From Pilaira anomala (Eukaryota; Mucoromycota; Mucoromycetes; Mucorales; Mucoraceae), in the NCBI GenBank assembly GCA_025716855.1, contig JAIXMQ010000010.1, positions 307,501-371,500 on the forward strand: 64,000 nucleotides of DNA, read 5' to 3'. The number at the start of each line of letters is the position of its first letter. The stretch's first letter is position 1. Positions 1 through 12,571 of this stretch are shown here, one piece after another. A program made the position numbers and the translations under genes. Below the pieces are notes generated by a model. The model was given only the letters and a program-made list of their open reading frames with translations, made no database searches and was not told the origin of the DNA.

Positions 1-3000
1 GCCCTTCATCGGTTTATACTTGATTTATGTAGGCCGATAATTTAAGCAGATTAGGAGGACGTTCCTCATTTTCTTGTTCTCAATACAGAAATATTTCAAA
101 AGAGGATTACGGGCTTACTTTAGTTTTAACCTTCTGTATGTATTTATTATTTGTATCGTTCAATACTGAGAATTGAATGGGGTGCTAGTAATTCTTTTAA
201 ATAACCGATAAGTTCGTCGTCCTAAATATACTTGGACATCTTACTAACATCCCTAGTTAATAAAAATAAGCTTGAGTTACGCTATTGGCTTTATCGCGTC
301 TTTTTTTTTCCTTAGCTTGATGTCAGATTTTTTTTAAAAAAAAAAATAGCTCTCATCAATTCAGATATATGTTTTTTCCTTTCCTGGCAGCCTTCCTGAA
401 ATTTTTTTTTTAGTTGATTAACACCACCAAGGTGTAAAATACTGCAAGCATAAAACAAAAATAGAAATGTATCAGCCTAAAGTGACAAATATCTCCAAAT
501 AAAATGTCAATTGTAAATAAATATGAATTGTACCAGAGAGAAAGCATATGTAACGATAGCATCAACGGTTTATTTAGAGTGTTGGTTTATATGTATTTTT
601 TTTCCGTTGAATATCTTTGAGCGTAACAAATATATTAATTATAAAAGTAAAGTTGCATGAGTGGGAAGACGTTTATAATGCTTTTACATTAGTTGTTTGC
701 TTTGTTAATTTTAGTTCAGTAGTATCTCTATTCAAGAAAATGAAAGGTACGTGATAAATTACATTTGCCCGATTTGATAACTATGTAACGCTACATTTTA
801 CTTTGATGGGAATGGGCTCTAGATATCTGGTCTTGGTCACTTAACTCAGTTTAAGAGAGAGAGGGAGGGAGGGGGGGGGGGTTCTTTTTTAAAAATAATG
901 TATATAATGTGCTGCTGGTCCTATAAGATAATCTAATCTCTCAAGAGAGGGATCAAAAAAAAAAAATGTATCTTAATAAAAAAAGAACATATGAGGGCTC
1001 CTGCATAGAGGTCGAAAAATATAAAATAATAAAGCCTGAAATATGCCTGGGAGAGCACGAAAAGATTGGGCTAAAGATCAAACAGCAAACATGAGGAAAG
1101 AAAAACTGACTAGTTGAGTGAAGCTAAGTTATATGAGCTGAACACTAAGTGAATACCTTAGTAGGCAACAGACTTAAGCAAAGAGAATAAATAATCGCAA
1201 CAACCTTTAGAAAAAAACGGGAAAAAAAGATACGATGGGACAAAAGATGATAGGGATAGAAATAATATTATATAGTAAAAAAGAAAATATAACTACTAAT
1301 ATTCTAGCATTATACTACCGGGATTTTACTTATCGCTGCTCCTGAAAGTTTACTGTTGAAGTACTTATGAATAGCGTCCTCAGTTACGCCAGAGTAAGCT
1401 GCTCTTATATTGTTCTTAAGTATAATAAACAAAAATTTTACATAATATTTATATCCAATGAAAAGGTATTCACATTAAATGTTCTAGAGACAAGCGAATA
1501 TAAAAAAACGAAATAACGCACAAATGTATAACTATAAAAAAGTTGTACAAATGCAGTTAAAGCAGTTATTATTTAGATTAGAAATCATGGCTCTAGCACA
1601 TCTATACCAACTATTCGAATGATAACCCTGCATCAATTTGATTTTTTTTTTAATTTTATTCTTTAAAGGATAAAAATGATAGAATATACAACAACATTTT
1701 TATTAATTTTACGCAAGTCTTTCTTTCATAATACCTGCTTAATATCCAATACACTTAGTTTGGATCTAGAATTAAAAAAAAAAAATTTATATCCGTTAAA
1801 AGTTACTTTTTAATAGCCACACTCTCTTTGTACTGATAAAATGGTAAATGTACACTCTTGTTTCACGAATAAGTGAAATACTGCAAGTCATTTCACTTTA
1901 TTGTGGAATCTATTACATAATCGCATAATGCCTGATGTTTTTACAACTAGGAACCCCTTCCTTCTGATATTTTGAACCTAGCCGGCTTTTACTTTTGAAG
2001 ATCCTTAATACTGTCTTTCCACCGTTAACTAGTCACTTTCTTGAAAAACTTGGTCGCTTTTTATATTTCAATTGGACATTTTTGTGAGTTCCAATGGTTC
2101 AATATTTTGAAAATGATGAGGCAGACATCAAATTGGTTATGTTACTATTGATAGGATTAATAATGCATTTGCAGTAGCTAAATTTTGGAATTGAAGATTG
2201 TTTAGAAAAGTATTTTTCAACATGAATCTTGGGTACCTCTCACCTTTGCAGGTTGTACGTCTACATTGCCGTGTTTTATGGGCCCCTCACTGTACGGACT
2301 GTCTCTTTTTTCCTGACACCCTTCTTGGGTTATGAATTTTTATACCTGGGAGGATAGCAACGGCATTATTGAGCGAATATATCTAAACTCATGGTTTCTT
2401 ATTTTTACTTATTTTACTTTGAATGGCTTATTAATCTTTATATATATATATATATATAGACTATTAAAAACCGAATAGAAGTATGCTAGCTATGAAGCTG
2501 TGATGTATTCTATAACCCTAACTTTGAACTGCAAAATTCAATAATAAATCCAGATTTCATTTAACCTATAGTTTCTATTCACAGTTTTCTTTTTATTTAT
2601 TTATTTTTTATGCTGCTTAGCATTTGATGAGAAAGAAAAGTATAATCTACTTGTTCCAAGCCCTTTAGTTTAAAATAAAAAAGTGAAGCTAAAGTCGAAT
2701 ATTCTGAAGATTTTCCAAGAATTAACAATAATTAATTTATTAAGTGACCATTATTTGAAGCTAAAAAAAAAAAGTGATCAATTGTTTTTAAAAAGGTGAC
2801 CAGTTGACGGCGGAAAGACAGTACAATTGTTTTTCAGGCGTGATTATTTTCGGAAGTTGACGGTTCAAGTTGCTTTATTTTATTTTTTTGATAAGGACAA
2901 GGTCGATTTCTAGGGGAGCACAGAAGAGTTTTGTGTAATGTCGGCCAAAAATAATACTCTCGGTTGACATATGTCAGTAGTAACCTTTTATATTAGAGGG

Positions 3001-3879
3001 TGAAAGAATAGAGTGATGGGATATTATAATGGTACGTGAAGGTATGCCACCAAATACTTTTATTACCGTTAGAGATATATCGCGGTATATTGCAAAATAA
3101 TCATATTTTACTTTATAAAAAGTATGCACTTCTTTTTTTCTCACGAAACAGATATTATGCAACTATAAGTTTGCATTGGTCTTTAATATTTCATAGAAAA
3201 ATCAACCTCTCCTCATTTTCCCTTTCATTCTTCTTGCTTTTAGTTACATACAGATTTACAATAAGTTTGATAATCGTTTTAAATCAAATAAGTTACTGGC
3301 CTTTTTTTTTTTTAGTATGTGATCGAAAAATGTATTTACAAGCCTTGTTCAACTTCTTTTTCATCCTTTAACAATACTTTTGTTTTGATTTCTGATAACT
3401 AGTCGGATGTGTAAATCGGGTGTACAAGTGTGTATTTTGTTCCTGAAATTTGAAACCGAAAAAAAGAAGAGCATTTTTTAGTTAAGCATAAACTCAGCAT
3501 CTTAAAGGCATTAAAAAAAATGGGAGTACTGCATTGTATACTTCCGAAAAAAAAACAAAACAAAACAAAGGGCATCTTTTTTACAATAAAAAAACAAATA
3601 CGAGAAGAAAAGGGTGCACAGCGATTTTTTTTTTTTTTTTTTTGTTTACGGGAGACATTCCATATTTTAAACGGAAGTATAAAGTATATCATGAGATTTT
3701 TTTTTGGATAGGTTACGCACCTATAAAATTTATGAAAGCACTAGTAGTGTACTAGCTCATAACTGTATACACTTGTCTGTAAAAGAGGTTGTGAGTAACC
3801 ATTCATGATTTCGGGAACAAATGTCTGAGAACCATTTTATTATTTTTCAGGTCTGAAATTAAATTATAAATTTGAAGCT

Positions 3880-3914
<35 letters not shown>

Positions 3915-3937
3915 TAAAAACCCCATGTTTGAATGAA
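1..3937. other. AT-rich intergenic region, no gene seen
   Basis: No reading frame here looks like a protein and no tRNA fold is visible. The stretch holds homopolymer runs, a purine block (AGAGAGAGGGAGGGAGG followed by a G run) near 854-881, a TA dinucleotide run at about 2439-2458, and an A30 run at 3881-3910 just before the first predicted gene. The short open frames around 3.0-3.7 kb are rich in F, K and N and are simply what AT-rich DNA gives by chance. Confidence 0.6.
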
Positions 3938-4952
3938 ATGAATGACTCGCAAGATTGTAAAACAAAGCTTCCAAACAGCACAGAAATTCCAAGCACCTTA
4001 TTTATGTCAAGGTAGATACATAATTGATTTTATTATTATTAAGAAAACTCTACTCATATTATATAGTCTAGACTTAATTTCCGAAATGTAATTTATATTT
4101 ATTCCTCATAAAATATCCATCATTATGTATTACTAAACTCTTTTTCACCTATTTAAAAAAAGTGGTAACGAAGCTCAAACACTCGAAAAGTTGAGTCAAT
4201 CGGAAACACTAGTCGAAAAAGATGCCAATGATAGCTTAAATCGTATGAATCAATCATTGGAAAAATTAATTCAAGAAGCAGAAACGAGTTTAAATACACA
4301 TTTAACGTTGGATACAAATTCTTACACACTGAAAAGAAGTAGTTCCTGCCCTCGATTTACAACTACAATATTACCCCAAACGAGAAGAAAGAGTGATTTC
4401 GATATATCGTCAATGCAGCAAGATTTCATAGACAAACAAGGCCAAATTCAGTTACAGCAACAACAAAGAAGATACCTTCATAGTCAATGGAAATTGGCTA
4501 TGGCCATGAAACAATTAATTCAAACTGTACAGAATATTATTGAATCAAATAACAACATTCAAGTTTTTCATCACCATCATTACCACCATGTCTACCACCA
4601 TTACGAAAATAGTTCCACTATTACCGAAGAAATTATTATTACCCAATCCGAACACGATTTACCTATACCCATTAAAAAAACTACATCATTTACTTCATTA
4701 TTTAAACAAGCATTTAATTCGACTTTGCTGTTTCCACCTAAACCAACTCAAGCAGTTACATTATCAGAAACTGTTAAACTACGCACCATGTTTTTAGCAA
4801 CTCTCGTCTTATCCCAAAGATTTAATAAAAAACCTATATGGATCAAAAGAGGACATTTGTTATTGTCTCGATGGAGACAAAGATCAAAAGCGCAATACAA
4901 TTTATGGACAAACAGATCACGATTGTTACACTTTATTTGCTTGTTTATTTAA
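3938..4952 (+). CDS. Hypothetical protein, two exons, Ser/His/Gln-rich
   Basis: I do not recognise the family. The model is exon 1 3938-4011 (ATG AAT GAC ...) and exon 2 4163-4952, 287 aa. The 151-bp intron starts GTAGAT and has a TACTAA-type branch site shortly before a TTTAAAAAAAG acceptor; the join keeps the frame, and the long downstream frame has no good ATG of its own near its 5' end. The protein is hydrophilic, with a Ser/Arg stretch (KRSSSCPRF), a His-rich patch (HHHHYHHVYHHYE) that might bind metal, and a basic C-terminus (RWRQRSKAQ). There is no signal peptide or clear membrane span. An A30 run ends 27 nt before the ATG. Exon 1 is the less certain part; translation could also begin at the internal ATG near 4243. 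Confidence 0.6.
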
Positions 4953-4977
4953 AAAAAAAAAAAGTAAAATTGTAAAT

Positions 4978-5010
4978 ATACACACATACACACACACACA
5001 CACACACACG
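4978..5010. repeat. CA dinucleotide microsatellite
   Basis: An imperfect (CA)n run lies in the short gap between the stop codon of the hypothetical gene and the 3' end of the convergent IRC3-like gene, so it falls in their 3' UTR or terminator zone. Confidence 0.8.
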
Positions 5011-5044
5011 CATACATAAATGTACATAATAACAATAATAAAAC

Positions 5045-7241
5045 CTATATTTCCCTGTTTCTAGTCAAGATAGCAGCTTTCATTGTTTTCTCGCGTTCCT
5101 TTTTCTCAACTTTTACAATTGTTTGTTGAGATTTCCAGATTTTTAACTGTCCAAATTTTAACTTTGTCAAGAGATCCATGGCCTGACCTTTTGTCATATC
5201 ATCCGGTATCTTAATGTTATAGTTACTTAATGCTTTCGTTTGTGCGTCGGTTACACTGTCATTACGGAAGGAAGCATTTCGTAACATTACTTTCGCGAGT
5301 CCTCCAAGTATGTTTCCAAACTTTTTTTGGATCCAAGTATCTGCTGCGCGAACAGCACACGTTAAGTTATCTGCTTCCAAGGGAATACTAAGTTTTGATC
5401 GAAATGCATCATTTTGAACTAAAAATGAACCTTTCCAAGTATCGCCAGATTTTGTTAATACCACGTATCCCTTAGTGATTATGTGTAAGACACACTTATT
5501 TGGACCAACATCAATCCAGCCTTGAGGTGAAGCATTTCGGAGTTCAGACGTTCCAGAAAGATCAATCAACAATTCTTTTAATGAATCATATTCTGTAATT
5601 TGAAGCTTTACAAGGGAGGGATCGCCCGCTAATTGTTCTGCTTGTTCTTGCTCTGCTTTTTCTTGGATTTCATGTTCGATACGCGCCCTTTTTTCTAATG
5701 ACAAGATATCCTGATCTGGGTTTTTATGTGTGTGTGTGTAAGTGGTGGTATGACGAAATAAAAAAATAGTAATACAAAACTATTACCTTCAATCATTTCT
5801 TTTGCACTCAAACCTAATAAAGTGGGAATTGTAACTAAACCACCGGAACCGGTTTTTCTGAAATTGTCAACAAAGTCAATGACTAAACAATCTTCTTTTC
5901 CTGGATGTAATCTTAATCCTCTGCCAAACATTTGTTGAAATAATACACTTGATTTTGTTGGCTTTGCCAATAGGATACAATCTACTCGAGGTATATCTGT
6001 ACCTTCTGTCAAAATAGCTAAAATCGTGGGATGAGTATACAGCTTTTTTTTTGGTTTGTTTGTTTTTGTTCATTTTACCGCAGTTTACTAATACGGGTAT
6101 TTTTCCATCTTTAAAATCTTGTAATATTTCATATCTTGTCAGGGCAGGTGTTTTACTTGTGATAAATGAAGCTTCAATACCAGCATCTCGAAAAGTATTA
6201 CAGAGCTCAACCGTATGAGGAATATCTACAGCAAATACTAAAGTTGATTTTCTATCTTTTTCATACGCATATTTTTTCCAACTAGATAAAATGACATCAT
6301 TTCGGTTTGCTGTATTGACAGCAAGCGATAGTTCTTTTTGTTTAAAATCATGACTACCAGAACCTACATGATTCAAGTCAACTCGTGTATTTACAGTTGT
6401 TACTCTCATTTGACAGAGATAACCATCCTCAATCATCTTCAAGAAATCAACATGGTATGTGATATCGTTAAATACATCGTAAAGACTGAGTCCATCATGT
6501 CTTCTGACAGTAGCAGAGCAGCCCCAAACCAATATATTCGTTTCTGTATCGTAGGCGCCGAAATATTTTAAAATATTGACATAAGTAGAAGCAACTGCAT
6601 GATGAGCCTCATCAATCAAAATTGCTTTAAATAAACTAGGGTCATACTTTTCTATTGAAACTGAGTTTTCTCTTCCTAATCTAGGAACTGAAGCAACAAT
6701 CACATCTGCGTTATCGATATCTACTTTTCTTTTACCTTGCTCTACATGAACAACCTATTTAATTTTTAGTTACTGGATTTTTTTTTTTTTAAAAAAAAAA
6801 CTTTACAAGGTCAGGATTGTATTTTTTAATTTGATTGTGTGCCTGATCTAGTAATTCTGTTCTGTGTGCCAATAGCAAAACCTTGGTTGCTTCTGGTGTA
6901 GGATTTGGTATAAGCGGTATCAAATTTGACATAATAACCTGAATAAGCAAAGATAAGTATTATTTCCCAAATGAATAGCCTAATAACTTACCGTCTTTCC
7001 ACTGCCTAAATGTATAAAGATTCAACTAAGTGAATGCCATGACAACAAAATAAAAAAATAAAAAAAGACAATTACCAACAGGTAAAGAAACTACTTGTTT
7101 TTGACAGCCTTGTTCTAGTTTTGACAAACTAGTTGTGATACATTCCTTTTGATAAGGTCTCAACAAGTCATAAGGAATACCAGTCGAGTATAAACGACAT
7201 GACAGCCAAGGTCTTAATCGTGAAATCGAGTATAGATTCAT
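5045..7241 (-). CDS. IRC3: IRC3-like mitochondrial DEAH-box helicase
   Basis: Superfamily 2 helicase of the Irc3 type, which in yeast is a mitochondrial branch-migration helicase that keeps mtDNA stable. Six exons on the minus strand: 7241-7076, 7005-6992, 6938-6807, 6754-6079, 6017-5787, 5715-5045 (1890 nt, 629 aa). Motifs in order: Q-type N-terminus ([11 protein letters not shown]), Walker A GSGKT at about residues 56-60, [17 protein letters not shown] at 152-155, SAT (GCSATV), then [14 protein letters not shown] as motif VI. The Arg-rich N-terminus ending near RLYSTG fits a mitochondrial presequence. Exon 2 is only 14 nt and supplies the P-loop. The last 220 residues are a hydrophilic C-terminal domain. 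All junctions are GT-AG and phases agree. Family assignment is by motif memory; another mitochondrial DEAH helicase is possible but less likely. Confidence 0.9.
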
Positions 7242-7290
7242 TTACGAAAAAAAAAAAAAAAATGTAGGGGGATAGAAAAAGAATTTTTTA

Positions 7291-8107
7291 TTATTTTTTA
7301 CAAAGTTCTTTTACAATGGCTCTAGATTTATCAATGCGCTCTAATAATGACTGAGATAATTTAACACCTTCTCTTCTACGTTGTCTAGCCGTTTCGAAAC
7401 TACTGGGACACTCTACACCGTCTAAACTAATGATACCTTGAATAATTCTTTCGGATAAAAAGATACCTTGGTCCTGTAATATCTTTTTGTCCTGTTCACT
7501 CAACTTTTTCTTTTTTTCACATTTTGCAATTAACGCTTCAAGTTCTTCAATTTTTTCCACTGTACCATTAGATAGTTGTTCCACAATTTTACTAATCTTT
7601 GTCATTAATCCATATTCTTCTGGATTACCCGAAGCTGTTTCTTTCAAAACGGATTCCTAATAACTAGACTTAGTTGTCTAATAATATTTATAATTCTATA
7701 TTTCAACTTACATCCACTGTTTCTCCATTTAAAATAATAATTGAGTCTTTACAAACACCTACACTTGTTAATGTAGCGGTATCGTCCTTCATATTAGCTA
7801 CATGACTAAATTAGTATAAAGAGAAAGAGAGAGAGAAAGCGTCATCATCTACTTACCACCAGAGACTTGAAGTTTCATTAAAGCTATAGGTACTTCTGTT
7901 ATTGCTTTACACTTTTCTTTCAAGTCTTTAACTGTAGCTTCTTCAAACCCTTTAGGAAATTCTTTAAAGTTTAATTGTGTCTTCTTTTCATTCCAAGAAA
8001 GTGTCACGGTTGTCCTTAATTCTCTTTTAGAAACTTTATGGTATCCAAAGAAAGATTTTAAACAAGCTGTGAATACTTTCCAAAAGAGAAAGACAAGATA
8101 TAATGTA
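7291..8107 (-). CDS. BAG-domain co-chaperone with N-terminal membrane segment (5' exon unresolved)
   Basis: Hsp70 nucleotide-exchange factor of the BAG1 type. Certain exons are 8107-7857, 7797-7712 and 7656-7291. The first encodes a hydrophobic span (LYLVFLFWKVFTACL) followed by a ubiquitin-like fold (VTLSWNEKK ... FEEATVKDLKEKC) that continues into the second exon (SIIILNGETVD). The third is the BAG helical bundle ending SLLERIDKSRAIVKELCKK. Order TM - ubiquitin-like - BAG matches fission-yeast Bag101/Bag102, which sit on ER or nuclear membranes. No ATG is in frame before the TM segment. A TCTACAG acceptor at 8109-8108 implies a small upstream exon; ATG at 8267 with a GT-GTGTGG donor at 8250 would give a 239-aa protein, but a TATA-like TATAAAAG lies only about 20 nt upstream of that ATG, so I leave the start open. 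Confidence 0.75.
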
Positions 8108-8669
8108 CTGTAGATAGCAGGAATTTTGAAAGTTTGAAAATGGGGGTGAAGAGGAAAAGAAAGAGTTCTCTTCTACCGTTTAAATAAAGAGTTACACCTT
8201 GTTGAGGGAAATGAAACTTTAAAAAGCAGTACAATCGATTTTATCCACACACAACAAAAATACCCATTTAGAATTATATCACTTTTATAGTTGTCAATTT
8301 ATGTTCTTAGATGATATTGAATCATAGGGTTCATTCATTGAGATAGAATGACAAGTAAAAGAAAAAGGATCGTAACAACCAAGTTTTTTTTTTTTTTACT
8401 TGACCAAGATAAATAGAACCCATGGAAGGATACCAAACATTTAACATTCGTTGCGGACTTCAGCGAAAGAAAAATAATGATTTTTCATTGATATATTGCC
8501 CAGATATAGTCATTGAAAGTACAGTTATTAATCATTTATAACATTTGAAAAAGAAAGAATAAATTGATAATGACTATTTAGGGACCATACAAATTTTTAT
8601 TACTGTTTAAAGGGTAGTGGTACAAACAAAGAGGCCCTGAAAAATATACGATATATCGTCATTTTATCA
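8108..8669. other. Upstream region of the BAG gene, 3' flank of cytochrome b561
   Basis: No further gene seen. The region should hold the promoter, 5' UTR and possibly a tiny first coding exon of the BAG gene (minus strand), including a TATA-like box near 8283-8290, and the terminator of the cytochrome b561 gene. Confidence 0.5.
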
Positions 8670-9397
8670 CTAAATTCCCCATTTGCTAACACGAATTCCA
8701 CTTATGATACCACCGAACACAAGAATTACAGCTACCCAATGAAGCCACATAAGATGAGGGCTGTAGAGAAATATTTGCATGTAATGAGCTCGTACACCTA
8801 ATTGAGCGGTAATCCAGACCAATATTAACAAAATGTATCCAAATATACGGTGAAATTTATAAAAACTTTTTGCCTTTTCAACTGAGCCAAATATACGAGG
8901 TACAAATGCAATTGCTACACCAAATACTAGTTGAATGAAAAGATAAACAAAGACAAATAGTCCCATTTTTCCATGAAAACTAATTTAAATATTTAATATA
9001 TATCTCTTTAAAAGATAAATATTTTTTACCTCTCAAAATGTGGTTTTCCTTGAAGAATCTTATTATAAAAAATGACGGAAAATCCAGTAATAACAGAAAG
9101 ATAACTGGTGATTTGAATCATGGCATGATGCTTTAATCCTGTCCTTTTCTCTTCTGGTGTACTCGTTGGTTGTAATAAATTGACACCTTCAGTCACAAGA
9201 ATTAGAAATAATGTCATAAAGATAGGATGGAAAACAAATATACTGAATGGTTGTCGAACAAGGACTGAACCCACAAGTCCTGCAAATAAAGCAAGTCCAG
9301 CAGCAATGCTTAGTTTTGATAATTTATCCTTCTTGAGAATTCCTGTCCTTGTATTTGTGTCGGAAAGGAGTGGTGCTTCTTCATTTAGTACCGGCAT
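8670..9397 (-). CDS. Cytochrome b561-family transmembrane ferric/ascorbate reductase
   Basis: Two exons, 9397-9030 and 8979-8670, 225 aa. Six membrane spans are visible. The conserved His residues of the b561 core appear in order: HPIFM (TM2), KHHAMIQ (TM3), SFHGKMG (TM4) and KFHRIFGY (TM5), the two pairs that hold the two b hemes. The family moves electrons from cytosolic ascorbate-type donors across endosomal, vacuolar or plasma membranes to ferric iron or monodehydroascorbate. The acidic dileucine-like N-terminus (NEEAPLL) suggests vacuolar/endosomal sorting. I chose the ATG at 9397 because the frame further upstream opens only with TTG. The splice junction falls exactly between TM3 and the SxHG motif of TM4, phase 2. 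Confidence 0.9.
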
Positions 9398-10379
9398 TTT
9401 TTCTATAAAAAAAATTGTCAAACTTATATAATGTAAGGAAGAGATAAGAAAGAAGGATTAATGGAGATTGGATTGTGAGGCTTTTTATACTTTGAGTGGG
9501 AAAATTGGAGTTTTAAAAAAAAACAAGTATGTATGATTCGTGAGTTAGTACGAGTAATAATAACATATTTAACGACCATCTGCATCATTCATTTATTCAT
9601 TTTTCAAATATCTAATCCACTCATATTCACTTTTGAAATATGATACATTTATTATCGATGATAAACTTATTACGTTTTTTTTTTATAAGCAAAAACCCAT
9701 TTCTAAACTGTATCGTCTGATCATCGATCTCGATAATAACGATTGCAGAAAATGAGGTTTAATAAGGATGTTTACAACGCCTTTTTTTTTTTTTTTGTTA
9801 TGTAAGATTGTACATATTCATTTAGATCTCGGTATACTTTAAACCGTGTGTCACGTATATCAGAAAATGGTAAATGTATGAAATAAAAACTTTGGTGTTT
9901 TACAAAAACGGTAGTCCCTATGTTTATATATACGTCTGTCGTGGTCATCTCAAGTAAAAAAAAGGGTCATTTGATACTGACATTACATAATCCTTAAAAT
10001 ACTTACTGACGTCTTCAAAGTTGCCATTTCAGGGAAAACAAATAATCGGACTTTCTTTTTTTTTTGCTGCAAAGCTTTGATTTGTAATCCAAATAAAAAA
10101 AGAAAATATTAATTTTGAATAAAAACTTGTTATGAGAAACTAGAAAGTGTTGCATTAAAAAAAGCTAAAATTGAAAAAAGTTTTTTTAGTTTTTGTAAGG
10201 CCGAAATAAAAGTGTAGTAGTAAAAAGTAAAAAAATGAGAGAGAGAGAAAGAGAGAGGTGGTGTGACTGTGCATCTTGTCTGACAAATTACCCATCTCCA
10301 AAAAAAAATATAAATTACAAACTTTCCGTTTTTTTTTAAACAAACTTTTTCCTTATTTTTATAATTTCTATCAAACAAT
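9398..10379. other. Divergent promoter region
   Basis: Intergenic space between the cytochrome b561 gene (minus) and the GCLM gene (plus). No coding or RNA gene recognised; it carries T-runs and a GAGA-rich patch near 10236-10257 about 120 nt upstream of the GCLM start. Confidence 0.6.
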
Positions 10380-11472
10380 ATGCCATCACAAGATTATCCT
10401 ATGCAGATTTCTGTGCCTGAATTCAAACAATTAGTTCTTTATACCGGTAATGTTATGCGTACCAGTATCACTCCCGGTAAACACTGGAATAAAAAATCGA
10501 ACGCAGAGGTAATTCTTATTGTACATACATTTTAATGACGGAATAATGACAATAAATTCATCATGATAGTTGGTACAAGCCATTTCAGATACTATTGATA
10601 CATCTTTATATGGTTCAGATAAACCATCATTTCGTTACTATACAGAAAATGGTTTATTAGAAGTACCTGATTTAAGATCAAGTAGTCGTATTCATCCTGA
10701 TGATCGTAAAGATGTTGAAGTCACTGGTAAAGTTAAGAAAATAAAAAAATAAAATGTATGATTTGATAATAATTTTGTTTATAGCCAAGTTATTTTATTT
10801 GGATCGTTGTGATGAATATCAAGTGTCTTATATTGATAAAGCTATTCACCACCTTCAACAATTATTAAACGTAGAGTCTATTGATACATTTATTGTCTCA
10901 TTTAATACAAACGAAAGTACGGTATGTGTTGACAAGGCATGGAATGATTTAGAAGGTTATCATGAAAAGGGTGTGATTCGTAAATTAGGTGTATCCGATT
11001 TTGACCTCGCTACTTTAACAAAATTTTTGAACAAAAAAGATCTTAAAGTAAAGCCTTCAATCAATCAAGTTCATTTTGACCAATGTTGCGCTTTACCCAA
11101 GGATCTGGTTGAGCTCGGTAAAACACATGGAGTTGAAATGACTTTTAATGGAGATACAACAGGTACGGAGAATCAATTAAAACAAAAAAAAAATAATATT
11201 AACCTTTTTTTTTTTAGAAATCTTGACTGCAGAAACATTATCTTTCTTATTAAACAATCATGGTCTTGTTAAAGATAACACAACTGTTGAACCTCGTTGG
11301 GTATTAAAATATAATGTATTCTTCAAGTGTAGAAGTGTAGTTTCTGATAAAGGGTAAGTCCGCGCGTGTTAAATCATTAAATACTCGGTGTTTTCTAATC
11401 TCTCTCTTTTTTTTTTAAAAAAAAAACAGTTATATTGTTGTTGGTGATTCCCCCCTTTCTTTCTCTCTCTAA
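10380..11472 (+). CDS. GCLM: Glutamate-cysteine ligase regulatory (modifier) subunit
   Basis: Aldo-keto-reductase-fold modifier subunit that raises the activity of the catalytic glutamate-cysteine ligase, the first step of glutathione synthesis in the cytosol. Five exons: 10380-10508, 10570-10726, 10785-11162, 11218-11353, 11430-11472 (843 nt, 280 aa; animal GCLM is about 274). Family hallmarks are the barrel strands IDTFIVSF, then WNDLEGYHEKGVIRKLGVSDF and PSINQVHFDQC, and the late segment TVEPRWVLKYNVFFKCRSVV. All introns are GT-AG and phases match. Intron 4 contains a T10A10 tract next to the acceptor. The C-terminal exon is short (about 14 residues, ending SFSL). The gene is on the same contig as a gamma-glutamyltransferase, though 25 kb away. 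Confidence 0.9.
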
Positions 11473-12432
11473 ATAGACATATAAATCTGTATAATTCATT
11501 CTAATAAAAGAATATACAGTTATTTTTTATTACCAAGGCATATATATTTTACATATATATATGTCATTCTCGACTCCTCATAATTTTACAATGGTTTTTT
11601 TTTAATTTATTCATTTATCTATATACCGAATTATAAAAAATGATCAACTGAAGGTAAGTCTTTTTTATTATATTATATAGTATAGTTTTATTTTTATCTT
11701 TAAATAAATAAATGTTTGTTACACTATAATTACACTGAAAAAGGGTTCGATCTATTTGTTTTTTAATCCGTGCCGAGATCATTATATGTTTTTTCTTTAA
11801 CAACTGGCCTCCGACATTTTCAAAACAATCATTCTACTGACCGTTATGTACAAAAGAGACTTTTTGCATAATTTTAAAAAAAGAAATCAGTTTTGTATAG
11901 GATTTTTTAAATCTAGATATTATTCTCATCTTTATTATTTTAAGATCATAAGTCAGCTTGTATATGTAAGTATATATATATTTTTTTACAATCACACCAT
12001 TATTACTTTTAATCGCGTTATTGTTGCATAGCAACTGATGATGATCCACGTTTTAATATATTCATGCATCTAACTTTCAAGATCTAAAAAAAAAAAAGTT
12101 TGTTTAAAATAACCCTTTAATGCATTTGCTATCTTTATTCAACATGATCAACCCATTTATTATTACCTGTGTAGAAGATTTAGTGGAAAGCATAGGTTAG
12201 AGGTCATGCGTTCAGATAGAACATGGTATAGGGTATTGTGATTGAGGAGGAGACATCTATATTAGTGTAGTTTCTCAAATACTGTTGTCGCCGGAAAGAA
12301 CCATAAATGGTTGTCAGCCAAGATTGAAACGTTATTTACGTTTAGAAAAAGCAAAGAAGAGGAACCTATAATAGATAATTATAACAAAAGAGAAACCGTG
12401 GGTCACACAAAGGGAAGAGTTTCATTAAAAAT
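11473..12432. other. Intergenic, no gene seen
   Basis: 3' flank of GCLM and the downstream flank of tRNA-Leu. Open frames on both strands here are AT-rich noise. A T5 run right after the tRNA 3' end on the minus strand serves as a Pol III terminator. Confidence 0.6.
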
Positions 12433-12513
12433 GATACAAGTGAGGTTCGAACTCACGCCCCCGAAGAGATTAGATCCTAAGTCTAACGCATTAGACCACT
12501 CTGCCATTGTACC
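12433..12513 (-). tRNA. tRNA-Leu (anticodon UAG)
   Basis: Minus strand, 81 nt, no intron. The acceptor stem GGTACAA pairs with TTGTATC (one G-U). The anticodon stem-loop is TTAGA / CTTAGGA / TCTAA, so the anticodon is UAG. A long variable arm (class II) is present, and the T arm is GTGAG-TTCGAAC-CTCAC. A TTTTT terminator follows immediately. Confidence 0.95.
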
Positions 12514-12571
12514 GTGCTATTTGGTGCCGGTCATTTTTTTAAATACTTATCCTGTATTTTTATCAAAATTG

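Noticed and set aside
3036..3755. Several short frames rich in F, K and N
   Set aside because: Created by poly-A/T runs; no domains, no splice-linked partners, no sensible starts.
5045..7241. Mucorales sex locus (RNA helicase flank)
   Set aside because: The helicase is IRC3-type and no HMG-box or triose-phosphate transporter gene is beside it.
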